Shown here: piece by piece, positions 34,801 through 45,488 of the stretch | Numbering within the stretch: the stretch's first letter is position 1 | Layout: each line of letters begins with the position of its first letter | NCBI GenBank assembly: GCA_024345305.1 | Contig: BRON01000010.1 | Location: forward strand, 496,001 to 560,000 | DNA: 64,000 bases | Direction of reading: 5' to 3' | Source of the DNA: Mrakia gelida | Taxonomy: Eukaryota; Basidiomycota; Tremellomycetes; Cystofilobasidiales; Mrakiaceae | Made by a program: the position numbers and the translations under genes | The notes under the pieces: model-generated | Database searches by the model: none | The model's input: the letters and a program-made list of their open reading frames with translations, nothing else | Told to the model about the DNA's origin: nothing

Positions 34801-34943
34801 CGAGGCGAGTCAGAGTCCTCAAGATCCTTCTCCTCCTTCGACGAGCTGGCCTTCTCGTCCTCCCTCCTCGTTTCAGCCGCGTCCGTGAGAGTCGCGTTCG
34901 AACTCGTACGCGTTCGAGCTGAGGGCGAAGTGACGATCGACAT
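31831..34943 (-). CDS. MFS drug:H+ antiporter, DHA1-like (QDR/AQR1/DTR1 type)
   Basis: Twelve-helix major facilitator protein of the plasma membrane. The N-terminal cytosolic tail is acidic and Ser-rich (start MSIVTSPSARTRTSS, 34943). Visible segments: KNFITSTVSFAALMA, SSAFFPSIPNIAEDV, YTVAIYLVTLGAAPLIWAPL, GFYGRKPIY (loop 2-3 motif), ATRIFQAIG, GAGTIGDIYSPTERATG, FAPVIAGVFQEYTTPGWKTM, FTLLTTYVLLVPLTYTM, GCLYLPQGFGNIAGSRVGG, MFVLASANTYCVDCLQKRS, NNFVRYAFAAGA and LGLIGVVLVLCIIKWGEGW. The arrangement and the CVDC-x-NNFVR region fit DHA1 exporters of the QDR/AQR1/DTR1 group. The C-terminus is a hydrophilic Pro/Ala- and Ser-rich tail of about 100 residues, ending HPHPV (stop 31831-31833). The substrate is unknown. 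Confidence 0.9.
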
Positions 34944-35957
34944 CGCTCTGGTCGAGGATGTTTGGGTTGCTGTGGTGGGCGTTGGGGGAAGGGAGGGTCT
35001 GCCTGTCCGACGGAGACGACCGAAAGTCAGAGCTCGCTGATATCGGAATGCCGAAGTGCTCTGCCGAAGAAAAACCTTTCCGTCCTGACCGGAGAGGGAA
35101 GGTTTGACCTTTTCTGAGATCCGATGTGCATGGAAGCCAGCAGTTTCGATCAACAGCTGATAAAAGACGCGTCGAAGAAAGGGAAGAGCGCTCGAGTGGG
35201 CTGAAGAGGTTTGGTCGAGTCGAGCGGCGCGTGTTTTTGGGGGACGTCGCTCGTCCCTCTCCCTCCCTCCTTCCGCTAAACGAAAGCCGCGGGTTTCGTC
35301 TCGAGGTTCCTCGTCCCTACATGCACAAGTCCAGCGGGTATAGCCAGCGAGGGTCGGAAGGGACGAACCGGATCTCCAGCGCTCTCCCTTCGCTGTCCCC
35401 TTCCCTGCTCCCCCTCTTCCTCCCATCCCAACTTCGTTCCAAAGGAAGGATCATGACACAAACAAGAAAATCGAATCGTCCGAACCAAAAGAAAGAAGAG
35501 AGAAGCGAAGCACAGGCTCGTCATGCTAAATACGTAGAAGAAGTCGTTCGCGTTCGCGTCGAAAAGGGAGGGAGAGATGATGGAGTGTGATGGCGGATAG
35601 ATGGAGATGGTTCGTTCGAGGCGTATGGTAGATTCTGGGGCATGAGGTACATGATAAGGTTGTGATGGTGGTGGGGGTCGAATACGTGGAGTGTGGCGAG
35701 GGTGAGAGTGTGAAGGGCGAAGAGAGGGAAGGATGGAGAAGAGAGGGAGGAGGGTACGATCCGATCCGAGAGTTTCGTCGTTTTGTGGTGTGGTGTGGTG
35801 ATGGGCTGTGCTGAAGAAGGAAGAGGCGGGAGAGGGGATCGTTAGTGGGAGGAAGGACGGGGAGAGAGCGAGTGCGAAGAGGGAAGGACGAACTCACTCG
35901 TCAATTCCGTTCGTGAGGTTTCGTCCCCGTCCCAGCACGCGATCCAGTTCCCCGTAT
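34944..35957. other. 1.0-kb gene-free stretch between CNOT9 and the MFS gene
   Basis: Contains the MFS promoter (proximal part, with one GACGCGTC at 35166-35173) and the 3' flank of CNOT9. In the CNOT9 sense a GTGAGTTCG donor (about 35885-35895) and a CTTCTTCAG acceptor (about 35815-35823) could form a 3'-UTR intron. The open frames here are low-complexity and match no family I know. Confidence 0.4.
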
Positions 35958-37675
35958 CTACTCAGCTCGGTCAGCGAGGTGGATGAGAAGGTTCGAGAGA
36001 CATCGCTTGGTGACCATGTCGCCCTGAGAACGAACGAACGAACGAAAGACGAATGGAGTTCGAGAGTCAGCGCTTCGTCGAGCGGGAAGTGTTTTGACGC
36101 GACGAGAGGAGAGAGAGGGAGCAGGACGAACCTTGAGCAACGCCGAGAAAGTAGCGTCCCTGAGGGGTTCAGGAAGACAGGCTCGAAGAGCTTCCCTCGC
36201 TCTGAAGATGCGGACGAAGAAGACAAGGGGAGGAAGAGCAAGGTCAGCGCGTCGTTCCTCTTCGTCCTCGTTGATTGCCTCCCAACGCCGTTCTCGTCAT
36301 TGAAACTAAAAGCGAAGCACCAGCACTCACCTAGGGTTATCACTCAACCTCAGATAGCACCTCACCACATGCTTCAACAACCTCACCGCCTGACTCTCGA
36401 CCAACTGATTCACCATGTTGCTCAGCACCGTTCCAACCGCGTAGAACCTCTCGTACGTCTGGCAGATGTAGGCGAGTCCGAGGTCGTCGAGAAGGATCTT
36501 CTGGACGATGAAGATGGCGACGGTTTTGGAGAGTTCCGAGCCGGTTTCCATGATTCGAAGGCAGAGAGGGATGATTTCGGTGGAGAGGAGGAAGTTGATG
36601 ACGTCTGAGTTGTCGTTTTGCTGTGAGGTGTGGAGAAGAGTGGGTGGGTGAGAGAGGGAGGAAAACGGTGGGTGGAGAGATGGGCGGGTGAAGAGGGGGG
36701 AGAGGGTCAGCTGGCGTCGGGAGATTGAGACGAGAGGAAGGGAAGAGGGAGGGAGGGAGCGAAACGAACCTTGACGAGAGCACCGATGACTCCGAGGGAC
36801 GTCAGACGGAGGTACTCGAAGGGTCGGGTTTTGCTGGTGGTGTTGAGGAAGGGGTAGAGGAAGAGAGGGATGTGGGCTGAGCGAAGGAAAGGAGACGAAG
36901 GGAAGGAGGTGAGCTTTGAGCTTTCACGCGAAGGAGGTGCAGCAAAAAGGAGACGAGCGCGAGACTCACCGTTCAAGAAGAGAGACCTAGTCTCGGCATG
37001 CGAGGCGACACACTGGAGGAGGGCGAGAGCGTTGCAGACTCGGTTGGAAGCATGGGCGGAGAGGGTTGCTGGGGAGAGGAAAGGGTAGACGTGGGTGATC
37101 TCTTGGAGGAGCGAGGACATGATACCTGAGCGAACAGAAGAGCGAGAAGAACGCGAACGAGTTAGAAGATGAGTATATGCACCCCTCTGCTAGGGTTCGA
37201 GCTCGCGAAGAGGGCTGGAAAGGTCGAAGGAGGGACGTGGAAGGGAAGGAAGGAAGGGAAAACGAAGCTCACCAAACGAGTGCCAGAGAACGAGAGCCAG
37301 ATCGTCGTACATCTCCCTCTTCTTACTCAGCTCTAACAAAGCTCCCTCCCTGGTCTCGAAGTTGAGCAACTCGACGATCAGCTCCATGATCTCGAGTTCT
37401 TCTCCTACTGCTCCTCCTTGAAGAAGGTAGAGCTTGTGCTGGTTCGGGTTGGCGTTCGATCCTGACGTCGGGGCAGGAGCGTTGTTGAGGATGGACGTAG
37501 GGAGGAGAGCTTGTTGGGAAGCGAGCTGTTGCTGCTGCTGCTGTTGTTGTTGTTGTTGTTGCTGTTGTTGATGGTTCTGACCTCCTGCGAGATGAGACCA
37601 GGGAGTCTGATGGTGTTGGTCGGAGGAAGGAGGAGGAGTGTGGGAGGAACTTGGAGGATGCTGAAGAGAGAGCAT
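35958..37675 (-). CDS. CAF40: CCR4-NOT subunit CNOT9/CAF40/RCD1
   Basis: Armadillo-repeat subunit of the CCR4-NOT deadenylase complex. The N-terminus (start [19 protein letters not shown], 37675) is a low-complexity extension with 15 consecutive Gln. The conserved Rcd1 core follows: [142 protein letters not shown] and [15 protein letters not shown]. The last exon reads [20 protein letters not shown], which corresponds to the TTKRWLAQL end of animal and plant CNOT9, with TAG at 35958-35960. The core is about 280 residues, the usual length. Confidence 0.95.
37526..37570 (-). repeat. CAG/CAA repeat coding 15 consecutive Gln in CNOT9
   Basis: Mixed CAG and CAA codons on the minus strand encode 15 Gln ahead of the conserved Rcd1 core. 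The mixed codons should slow length change. Confidence 0.85.
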
Positions 37676-38258
37676 CGTGAGCGGAGAAAGAGGAGGTGGA
37701 GGGTTGGGACCAGAGGTAGGAAAGGGACGAAGCTGGGAGAGTAAATGTAATAAGGACCGACGAGGTCAGCGATGAGATTTAGACGGAAGATGGGATGGGA
37801 CGAGGTGAAAGAAAGGATCTCTCTTCGTTCCCTTCCCTCCTCGGAGACAATCGGACGCACGCGTTGAGAACTTAAGAGTTGCGGGTTTTAGAGGGAGGGG
37901 TATGCGAGTATTCGGATTGGGGTATAGGAGATGCTGTGGGTAGAGAAAGCGAGAGGAGGTGGGGTGTCGAAGCTCAGAGGGAAGGGAGGGGAGGTCTGGA
38001 AGGGAAGGAGAGTTCGACAGAGGTCAGCTTCAACGTCGTCCTTCTCCCTTGCCTTAGAGTTTCGATATATATTGCTCGGATGAACGCTTACCTCTTGATC
38101 TATCCTCGTCGATGGATATCGAGCTAAACTCTCTTTGGTTGATGTCGTGGTTGTAGTTGATTCAAACGAGCTCTCCTCTTCGAATGGATTCCGATTTGGC
38201 GAAGTCAAACCTCCTCAAGAGCTCACATCCTCGTTCCTCCCCTCAACGACGACTCGAC
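37676..38258. promoter_or_regulatory. Divergent promoter region, CNOT9 and unknown gene
   Basis: A 583-bp gap between opposite ATGs. The part before the plus-strand gene has an in-frame upstream ATG at 38157, so its N-terminus could be longer by 34 codons. No other gene visible. Confidence 0.4.
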
Positions 38259-39577
38259 ATGGCACCTTCTCGGCATACGACCTTCTCGGACGACTCCTCA
38301 GTCCCCTCTCCGTCCTCGGTTGAGCCAACTCCAGCGCCCCCAACAGCGGCTCCTCCAGCACCTTCAGCAGCACCCCCAGCTCCCGCTCCTGCGGCAGCTC
38401 TCCTCCCTCCTCCCACTTCAGCCGAGCTGGATGCCTTCCAAGCTCAAGCCAACCTCTCCCTCTCAATCGTCAGGAACATGGTAGGAAAGTTCGTGCCAGG
38501 TTGGAAACCTCAGACGGCTGAGGACTTTGCGAAGGAAGAGTGAGTCTCAAACGAACGAACGAAGACGAAGGAGGAAACAGAGCTCAACGTTCCTTCGAGC
38601 TGACCCTTCTCGTTCCTCCCTTCTCGCTTCCTTCCTCTCTCTTTCGCCCACTCGCGCTCGCTCCTCCTAGTGCTCTCCTCGTCACCGCCAAAGCCAACCC
38701 TACCCAAGCGCTCTACCGTACGCTCACCGCTCGCAAGAAGGACAAGGACGGCAACCTCATCCCTGCCTCCTCCTCTTCCAAACACCCTCACTCCTCCTCC
38801 CTCAAACGCCCACCAGACGCTCAGAATGCGTCAGAAGATAACGACGACGAAGAATCCCGCTCTCAATCCGTAGGATCCAAGAAGCTCAAACACTCCTCCT
38901 CCAACGGTGCCTCCAACGGAGCCTCCTCGTCGAACGTGAACGTCAACTCCTTCGAAGGCAAGAACAAACAGAAGAAGAAGAACAAGAAACAACTCGGCTT
39001 GCTAGCAGCTGTGGCTTCGCTGGAGAGCTCGTCTTCTACCTCGTCGACGCTCAAGGGAGAGGGACTCAACGGATCCTCGTCGTCGTCGTCGTCCAACCCG
39101 ACGTTCAAACCCCCACCTCCTCCAGCACCTCACAATCCTTTCTCCCTCTCCCTCTCTTTACCCGTCCCACTCTCCTCCAACTCCAAAACCTCCTCAGACT
39201 CGGAAGGCATCCACCCAACGAGCATCACCTCCTCCCTCCCTCCCTCCCTCCTCCCCTTCACCTCTCCCGCTCCGACACCCACGATGGGCTCCCTCCGCCT
39301 CTTTGGATCGTCGAAACCTACCCCATCCCTCACACCGTCCTCCACTTCGTCAGGTACCAGCACCAGCACAGGAGGATCGTCGGCACCGCTGTTGAACCTC
39401 ACTCCTCTCGGTTCCGGATCTCGCGAAGAACGGAGGGAAATCGACGTCGAGGGTGGGGCGAGGGAGGGTTGGGAGGGAGGGAGTTTGAAGAAGAAGAAGA
39501 AGAATAGGAAGAGTAGGGGACATAAGGAGAAGGGCGCTGGGGGTGGGACACCGGGGGTGATTGGGAGGGAGGTTTAG
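38259..39577 (+). CDS. Unknown protein with short conserved-looking core and basic tail
   Basis: Two exons (38259-38539 and 38671-39577) give 395 residues. A Pro/Ala-rich N-terminus leads to a compact segment, ELDAFQAQANLSLSIVRNMV, GKFVPGWKPQTAEDFAKED and ALYRTLTARKKD, that looks folded and conserved. The remainder is Ser-rich and of low complexity, with a KKKKKNRKSRGHKEK basic end that could be a nuclear signal. I do not recognise a named family with confidence, though the core recalls short fungal DUF proteins. An in-frame ATG at 38157 is an alternative start. Stop TAG at 39575-39577. Confidence 0.75.
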
Positions 39578-40249
39578 ACGAAGAGCGGATGGAATGGCAT
39601 GGCATGGACGTGTTTTGGGCTTTCGAGGGTGTGTTTGGGAGAGAGAGAGAGAGAGAGCAGACGAGTGGGTGGAGAGCTGAGCTGAGTGAGTGAGGGAATA
39701 AGAGGTTGGAGAGATGGATGAGGGGAATGAGGGAACGAGGAGGAGGGGACGCGAGGAGAGGGGGAGGACGGGAGGGTTTATTAGTTGCTCGCGCTGTCTC
39801 TGAAGACGCGAACGAGAGACCAGATCCTGGCTGATACCTTCTCCCTTTTATGTTCTTGATAGAGATCAGCTTTACCCTAGTCAGGTTTGGGGCAGGTCGG
39901 ATCTCAAGCGCGAGCGCGAGCTCGTCGGCTTCAGAAAAGTCGACGCGACCAGGTCCCGCTCTTTCCTCATGGTGCGTCCAGCGAGCCCTTTCTGGAGAGT
40001 CGAGCCTCGGTCCCATCGGCTCAGCTTTGATCCAAGCTCTTCGTCCCTTCGTTGGAAGATCTTAGCGAAGCCAACGTCTCGCTTCCTTCGAGCGGTCGGA
40101 GTTCGAGCGACCCACCTCCTTTCCCCTCCAAACAGCGCTCTCCCCTGTCGCCCCTCTCTCCCAACGACAAGCTCGGCTCCACCCGACGAAGGAAGCTTCC
40201 CCTTCACCGCCACCTTCCTTCCTTCCTTCCTTCGTTCCTCCTCAACACG
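39578..40249. other. Intergenic region with GA and CTTC microsatellites
   Basis: A 672-bp gap between two plus-strand genes. It has a (GA)n run at 39639-39657 in the 3' flank of the unknown gene and a (CTTC)n run at 40213-40233 just before the next ATG, in the probable 5' leader. No gene seen. Confidence 0.5.
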
Positions 40250-43200
40250 ATGAACGCCAGTGGCATCGGAACCCAGCTTCTCGACAACGCGTCGACTCCC
40301 CTCCCCTCAGGCAACCTCTCCTCCACCCTCAGCTTCCAAACCTTCCTCCAGCTTCCGACCTCAGTCGATGATCCTTCCGTCAAAGCTGCTGCCATCGTGG
40401 GCATGGTCGTCGGTCTCCTCACCGTCTGGATCGCTTTCGCGTCTCTTCCTTCGAAGGTCGTTTACGAACCTCCTCTCCACCCGGGCGAGAGGTCTTGGCT
40501 CCTTTATCCCTTCCAATTTGTCGTGAACGGTACGTCTTCTTCCTTCTACCCAAGCTCAGAACGAAAGCTGACTCCCTCTTTCGTTTTCGTCGCACCAGCT
40601 CTGTTCCCCGTCCTCCTCATCGCCGCAGACGAACAGAAACGCTTCCGACCCGTCCAACGCTACCTCGCTTCGCTTCCTACCTGGACACCTATGTACACGA
40701 GGCATTCAGAGCTCAGACCTGAGAGAAGGTCGGACTTTGATGCTACGACGGGTGAGTCCTCCTCTTCATCTCTTCTCCGTCGAACGACGACCTGACCTTG
40801 ACCACTCTGCTTCTTTCAGCTGGCTCGGGTAAACCCAGGCTTCACCACCCTCAGCACGCGTTCTCTCTTCACTGGTGCGACGGAGCTATCCTCATCAGCC
40901 GGATGGTCCAGACTCGACCGGACTACACTTCTTCGGCGTCCAATCCAAGAGGTCTTCGGTGAGCTCTCTGAGTCGGCTCCTCGTCCCTTTCTTCTCATTC
41001 CCCGCTCATCCCCTGTCCTCCCTTTCCTCTTGTTGCTGCAGTCATCTCAAGATTCGTATCCTCTCTCTCCCCCTCCTCGGAAGATCCCTTCACTCCCCCA
41101 ACATCCTCACCTTCCTCCACAACGCCGACGCGTTCTTTCGTCGAGCAGGGCCAACGAGCAACGTCCAGATCCTCGAGTCCTCCGTCGCTACTAGCCCTGG
41201 AGCGCCTCATGGGTGGAAGTTCGTGGAGAGTAGAGCGCCGAGGAGTATCAAGAGTGTTATACTGGAGGGGAACGTGGGTGGGAAGTTGTTGGAGGATTTG
41301 AAGAGGTGAGTTGAAGTGGTCACGGCGAGCCAGTGGCTCGTTTGTTTTCGTTCGACTGACGAGAACGGTCCTCGTCCTGCCAGCTTCATGTTCTCGAAGG
41401 CGTGGTATCGAACGAAGGTCATCCCTCATCAGAAGGGTGTTCTTTTCTTTGGGCTTCCTGGGACGGGGAAGACGAGTTTAGCTTTTGGTGAGCTCGGTCT
41501 TCGAATCGCGACGACGCGTCGAGACTTTCGCTGATTCCGTCTTCCTCTATCTATGCGACAGCTCTGGCTTCTGAGCTGAGGGTAAGTCAGATCGATAATC
41601 CTTAGTGTATTGATGTAGCTGAACCTCCCTCTCTCTAACAGCTTGACCTCTACGTGCTGAAACTGAATGATCTCCCCGAGGGAGACAAGAGTTTCAATGA
41701 GGCCGTTGCGTCTGCTCCCTCTGACTGTATCGTAAGCCTCTCGACTCTATTTCGAGGCTCACCGCTGCATTCTAACCCTCCTCTTCGCTCTCCAGATCTT
41801 GGTTGAGGGAATTGGTACGCTCCTCTCGCGTCTCTGTCGTCTCGTCGTCGCTCACTCGAACGCGCGCCGCTCACGACTTCTCTCCCTCTTTTTCTCAGAC
41901 TACCGTTTTGACGACGGGTATGATCGGATCGATACATACAGTAGTCCTCGTATGGATTCATCTCTCGGAAACAGACGCTTGTCTCTCGCTGGGATGCTCT
42001 CGTTCTTGGACGGAACGTCTGTCGTCGAAGGTCGAATTGTGATCGCCACGTCGAATCAAAAGGGTTCGTCTTCCCCTTCCTCATTTTGGTCGATCTTAGG
42101 CCCCAAAGATATCATCCCTCTTGCTGACCGTTCCCTCTGCTCTTCGTCTTCCAGAGATGATGCATTCTGCCCTTCGACGACCCGGTCGCATCGACTTCGA
42201 GCTTCGTTTCGATCTCGCCAACCAGGATCAGCTCCAGCGTCTCTTCCAGCAGACCCTGTTTCCTACGGAGAAGGAGATAGGGAACATGAACGCTCAAGCG
42301 AGGTTCGACGTCGAGAAGAAGAGAGTCTCGGTGATGGAGAACGCAGAGCTGTTCTCGAAAGTGATTCCGGAGCGCAAGTTGTGAGTTCGCGTTTCCTTCG
42401 TTCTCTTGCGTTTCTAGCTTCGTCGCTGGCTGACGACTTCTGGTTTCGAAGCTCTGCTGCATCGATTCAAAGCTACCTCGTTCGATACAAGGATGATCCG
42501 GTGGGAGCAGTTCGAGACGCGAAGAGTGAGTCTCTCGTCGCGTCGCCTTTGTTTCCTCGCTTTTGTTCGACGAGTCCGGATCTGACCTCGATCTCTTCCT
42601 CACAGAATGGGTGGAGGATCAAACGGATCGATACGCTCAACGAAGCGTGAGCTTTGTCTCTCCTAGTGTTCTCCCTCTCGAACCCTGCTGATCAGCTCTC
42701 GTTGGCACCAACCAACAGAGGTCGACACCCCGAGATCAACGTGAGCCTGTTCCTCCCTTCCTTTTCGATACGCGAAGCTCACGCTCTTCTCTTTTACTTG
42801 ATGAAGATCACTTGTATCCCCTCCCAGAACAACCCCGTCCTCTACCTCAACCGTACGACGACGACTACCGTCCTCGCCCTCCTCCATCGATTCCGCCCAC
42901 TCGCGCCTCTCCCCGTTTCGTTGATCCTCCGCCGGTCTTGATACCCCCACCAAGGAGAAGACCCAGCGACGTTGACTCGTCCGATTCTGGAGTCTCGGGG
43001 CGGCCAGAGAATCCACAGCAGGGTGAGTCTCGACGGGTCTTTCGTATCGAAAAAAACAACGACCGAAGTCGAGTTCTGACCGACGCGACTTTTCTCTTCC
43101 CTTCCTCTATCTCTCTAGCGCCTCCTCCTTCCGAGAATCACCCCTACGCAGAGCCCATCCGATACACGCTTTCCGACACCAACCACCTTCGACGAAGGGA

Positions 43201-43288
43201 TACCGGAGAGCGAACGGAGAAGGACGAGAGGGAGTACGAGCTTCAACGGAGAGGAGGAGTACGATCTTCAACGGACGAGGGCTGGTGA
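40250..43288 (+). CDS. BCS1-like AAA ATPase with altered Walker B
   Basis: The N-terminus has one hydrophobic helix (AAAIVGMVVGLLTVWIAFAS), then a BCS1-N-type region (NVQILESSVATSPGAPHGWK, RAPRSIKSVILEG, LEDLKRFMFSKAWYRT). The AAA module reads IPHQKGVLFFGLPGTGKTSL (Walker A), ILVEGID (Walker B), LAGMLSFLDGTSVVEGRIVI, IATSNQKEMMHSALRRPGR (sensor 1 and Arg). True Bcs1 translocates the Rieske protein in mitochondria; fungi also have many BCS1-like paralogues of unknown role. Walker B differs from the family LLEDID. In the expected ED pair the second residue is Gly. Two exons are very short: 20 nt (41562-41581) and 19 nt (41796-41814, carrying Walker B). The C-terminus is a Pro/Arg-rich disordered tail. 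Stop at 43286-43288. I think it a paralogue, not Bcs1 itself. Confidence 0.87.
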
Positions 43289-43734
43289 GGGACGGGGAAC
43301 GAGTAATCAAAAAGGAGGCTTTAGATAGACAAGGCGGCTACTTGAATGGTCTGGTGCAAGACGTGGAAGTCAAGAAAGAGAGGAGGGTGGTCGCGCAGGA
43401 GAGATGAGCGAGAGTTTGGAACTCGACGCGTCGAAGAGACGGCGAGAGAGACTTTCGTTCTTGTTCGATGAGGCGTTGGAAACGTCTCGAACCGACTGAT
43501 TCAGGAATTGATGTCTCCCCTGTCGTTTCTGAATGCGTACGAAGAGATCGCCATCAAATCCTCGTCAAACAACGACTCGTCCGAGCGTGATGACCTCGTC
43601 CCTCCTCGACCAAGACGACCCCTCCTCCTCGACGACGATGACGACGTTTACGAGACGAGGACCTGGAGCGAAAGAGGAGGGAAGTTTAGGTCAGTATCAG
43701 GTACGAAGCGAAGGACTCGAGAAGGAGACTTACC
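43289..43734. other. Convergent 3' flanks with predicted 3'-UTR intron of F-box gene B
   Basis: A 446-bp gap. On the minus strand, 43663-43733 looks like an intron: GTAAGT donor, CTGAC branch-like motif, CTCCAG acceptor. It begins 1 nt after the stop of F-box gene B. A plus-strand open frame here is the antisense of that 3' end and is not supported. Confidence 0.5.
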
Positions 43735-44770
43735 TCAAGCTCGAGCTCGAACCACGACCGTCGTCCTTGCGAGGATGCTCGCTCCCGCCAGTCCATCCAG
43801 CACCAACTTCCTCTTCTCCTCCGTTCCCACCACAACCTCCACCTGTCCAATCTTCGCTAGCCTTCGCGCTGCATCGTCAGGGCCAAGAGGATCGTCCTGG
43901 TCCTCCTCTGATCCTCGAAGGTCAGGCAACACATAACAGATCCAACCCTCGAACGCGTCGCTGTTTTTGAGCCGGGAAACGTCGTAGCGAACGTTCAGCG
44001 ACGGGTCGGTATCCTGGGAGAAGAGCCCTGATCGAGCGAGGGGAGCGCTGGTGAATCCGTTGATGAAGGCGAGGTCCTCCAGGCTGGTCCAGTGGCTGAC
44101 GGCGGTGAGGGAGACGAGGGGAAGGAAGACGTCCCGGTCCCCCTGGTCCGCACCGTCTTGAAGGACTCCCTCGAAGACGAACGATTTGGGCGAGAGATAG
44201 GAAAAGAGAGCCTCGATTCGCTCTCTGTAATCCACCGGTCCTATATGCCAGCGCGAGTGCTCGTCGACCAGCAGGTGGAGTTTGTTGAGATGGAGGAGAG
44301 GCGGGTTTTGTCGCTGGAGTCTCGAGGGCGTCTGGAGACGAGGAAGGTCCTCCTCCGCTGCAGCACTCGACGGGGTTCCGACCTTGGGGTGGTGGTACTT
44401 GAGGTTTCTGACGAGGGAGAGAGAGATGGCGTTCGAGTTGGGGTTGAGGGTACTCGATCTGGCAAGGGGGGGAGGAAGAGACGAAGGTGAGCTGGACCTT
44501 TCCTCGCTCGATCCTCTGCAACGGCACTAGAGGGGAGAGAGTTCAACTTACTTCGACGCATAGGAGGTCAGCAAGTTGCTTCAAACCTGTGACGGTGACG
44601 TCCTCGTAGAGGATAGGGCAGGAGAGCTCGAGGAAGGCGAGGGAGACGAGCGAGGTGGAGAAGAGCGTCGGAGGATCGCAGAAGCGGAGGATGTGTCCCT
44701 TGACCTCGAGGGGGAGGTAAGGGAGAGGTTGGGGTTGGGGAGAGAGAGCGGATGCTGGAATAGATTCCAT
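43735..44770 (-). CDS. F-box-like protein B, inverted paralogue of A, frame apparently broken
   Basis: Clear paralogue of the gene at 30431-31461 in opposite orientation. Exon 1 (44552-44770) encodes LPLEVKGHILRFCDPPTLFS and VSLAFLELSCPILYED, nearly identical to copy A; the C-terminal half (RERIEALFSYLSPKSFVFEG, LEDLAFINGFTSAPLARSG, VEVVVGTEEKRKL) also matches. With the same intron as in copy A, exon 2 starts IEYPQPQLERHLSL, but 2 nt are missing in a CT-rich stretch near 44414-44427 relative to copy A. The frame then departs from the conserved one, which resumes from VRNLKYHHPKVG onward. Either this is a recent pseudogene or it is spliced differently; the alternatives I can see need a 25-nt intron or a poor acceptor. 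Stop TGA at 43735-43737. Confidence 0.65.
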
Positions 44771-44962
44771 TGCGAGACGAGGAGTGAAAAGTTGAAAGAA
44801 GACCTCTTCGGCGATGGGGGAAAGAAAGGAGCTGAAAGGAGGAGGACGACTCGAGCTCGAAACCTCCTCCTCCCTTCCTCGCCTCTTCCTTGCCAACCGC
44901 ATCGCAGCTCAAAACTCCAACTCAACCTCTCCCAACCTTCACCTCACCTCGTATCTACCAAC

Positions 44963-45488
44963 ATGGGCCGAGGACGATTCGCTGGACTTTCCCTTCTCTA
45001 CATCCACTGTTCGTCCCTTGACCTTCCTCATCTTTCCTCTCCCTCATCCCTCCCTCCCTTCCTCCTTCTCTCTCACGAGCTCACCTTCTCCCCTCCCTCC
45101 CCCTCCTTCCACTCTCTTCTCGTCATCCTCTCCAGCCGCCAAATTCACCATCTCCCCTCTCTCCTCCTCAGGCAGCAAACTCCGACTCGTCCTGCCTTAC
45201 TTCTGCAACCAAAAATCCGGTACCCTCTCGCACACTCCCAACTTCCCTCCTCCCAAACCCAACGCAGCTCCTACCAACTCGATAAACATCCACCTCGCTC
45301 TCACTCAACCTGGGAAACCTGCTGAGGGTGAGGAGGTGAAGAACGAGGACTCGATGGAGGTGACCTACTCGGACGGAGAGGTCTTGAAGGTCATTCTGGA
45401 GGAGAACCCGAATGGATTGGCTATACTGCAGAGGGTCGAGAAGCATGCGAGGGCGTTGAGGCTGAAGGCGGAGGCGCTGCAGGGTTAG
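44963..45488 (+). CDS. Candidate mitochondrial ribosomal protein mL53
   Basis: Two exons (44963-45008 and 45136-45488) give 132 residues. The joined start MGRGRFAGLSLLYIHSAKFT has no acidic residues and leads to ISPLSSSGSKLRLVL, similar in place and pattern to the basic start plus KFNPF-x-ARLLL of mL53 (yeast Mrpl44). The C-terminal segment MEVTYSDGEVLKV with LQRVEKHARALRLKAEAL also fits that small thioredoxin-like ribosomal family, in which a DG-turn is followed by a C-terminal helix. The similarity is weak and is judged by eye only. The donor is GTTCGT, a form used elsewhere in this window. Its ATG is 193 bp from that of F-box gene B. Confidence 0.5.

Noticed and set aside
34446..35426. Minus-strand open frame of over 300 codons upstream of the MFS ATG
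   Set aside because: Its upstream part has no family resemblance; the segment from 34943 is the MFS N-terminal exon and the rest is promoter, with another part read through an intron.
35526..35897. Minus-strand Ser/Pro/His-rich open frame downstream of CNOT9
   Set aside because: It is low-complexity, lies after the TAG that ends the conserved CNOT9 C-terminus, and better fits 3' UTR.
43508..43936. Plus-strand acidic open frame opposite the end of F-box gene B
   Set aside because: It is antisense to a conserved coding region and to a predicted 3'-UTR intron; no independent support.
44520..44552. 25-nt intron in F-box copy B (CTCTAG acceptor) as a way to restore frame
   Set aside because: It is far shorter than any other intron in this window and leaves no room for a branch site.
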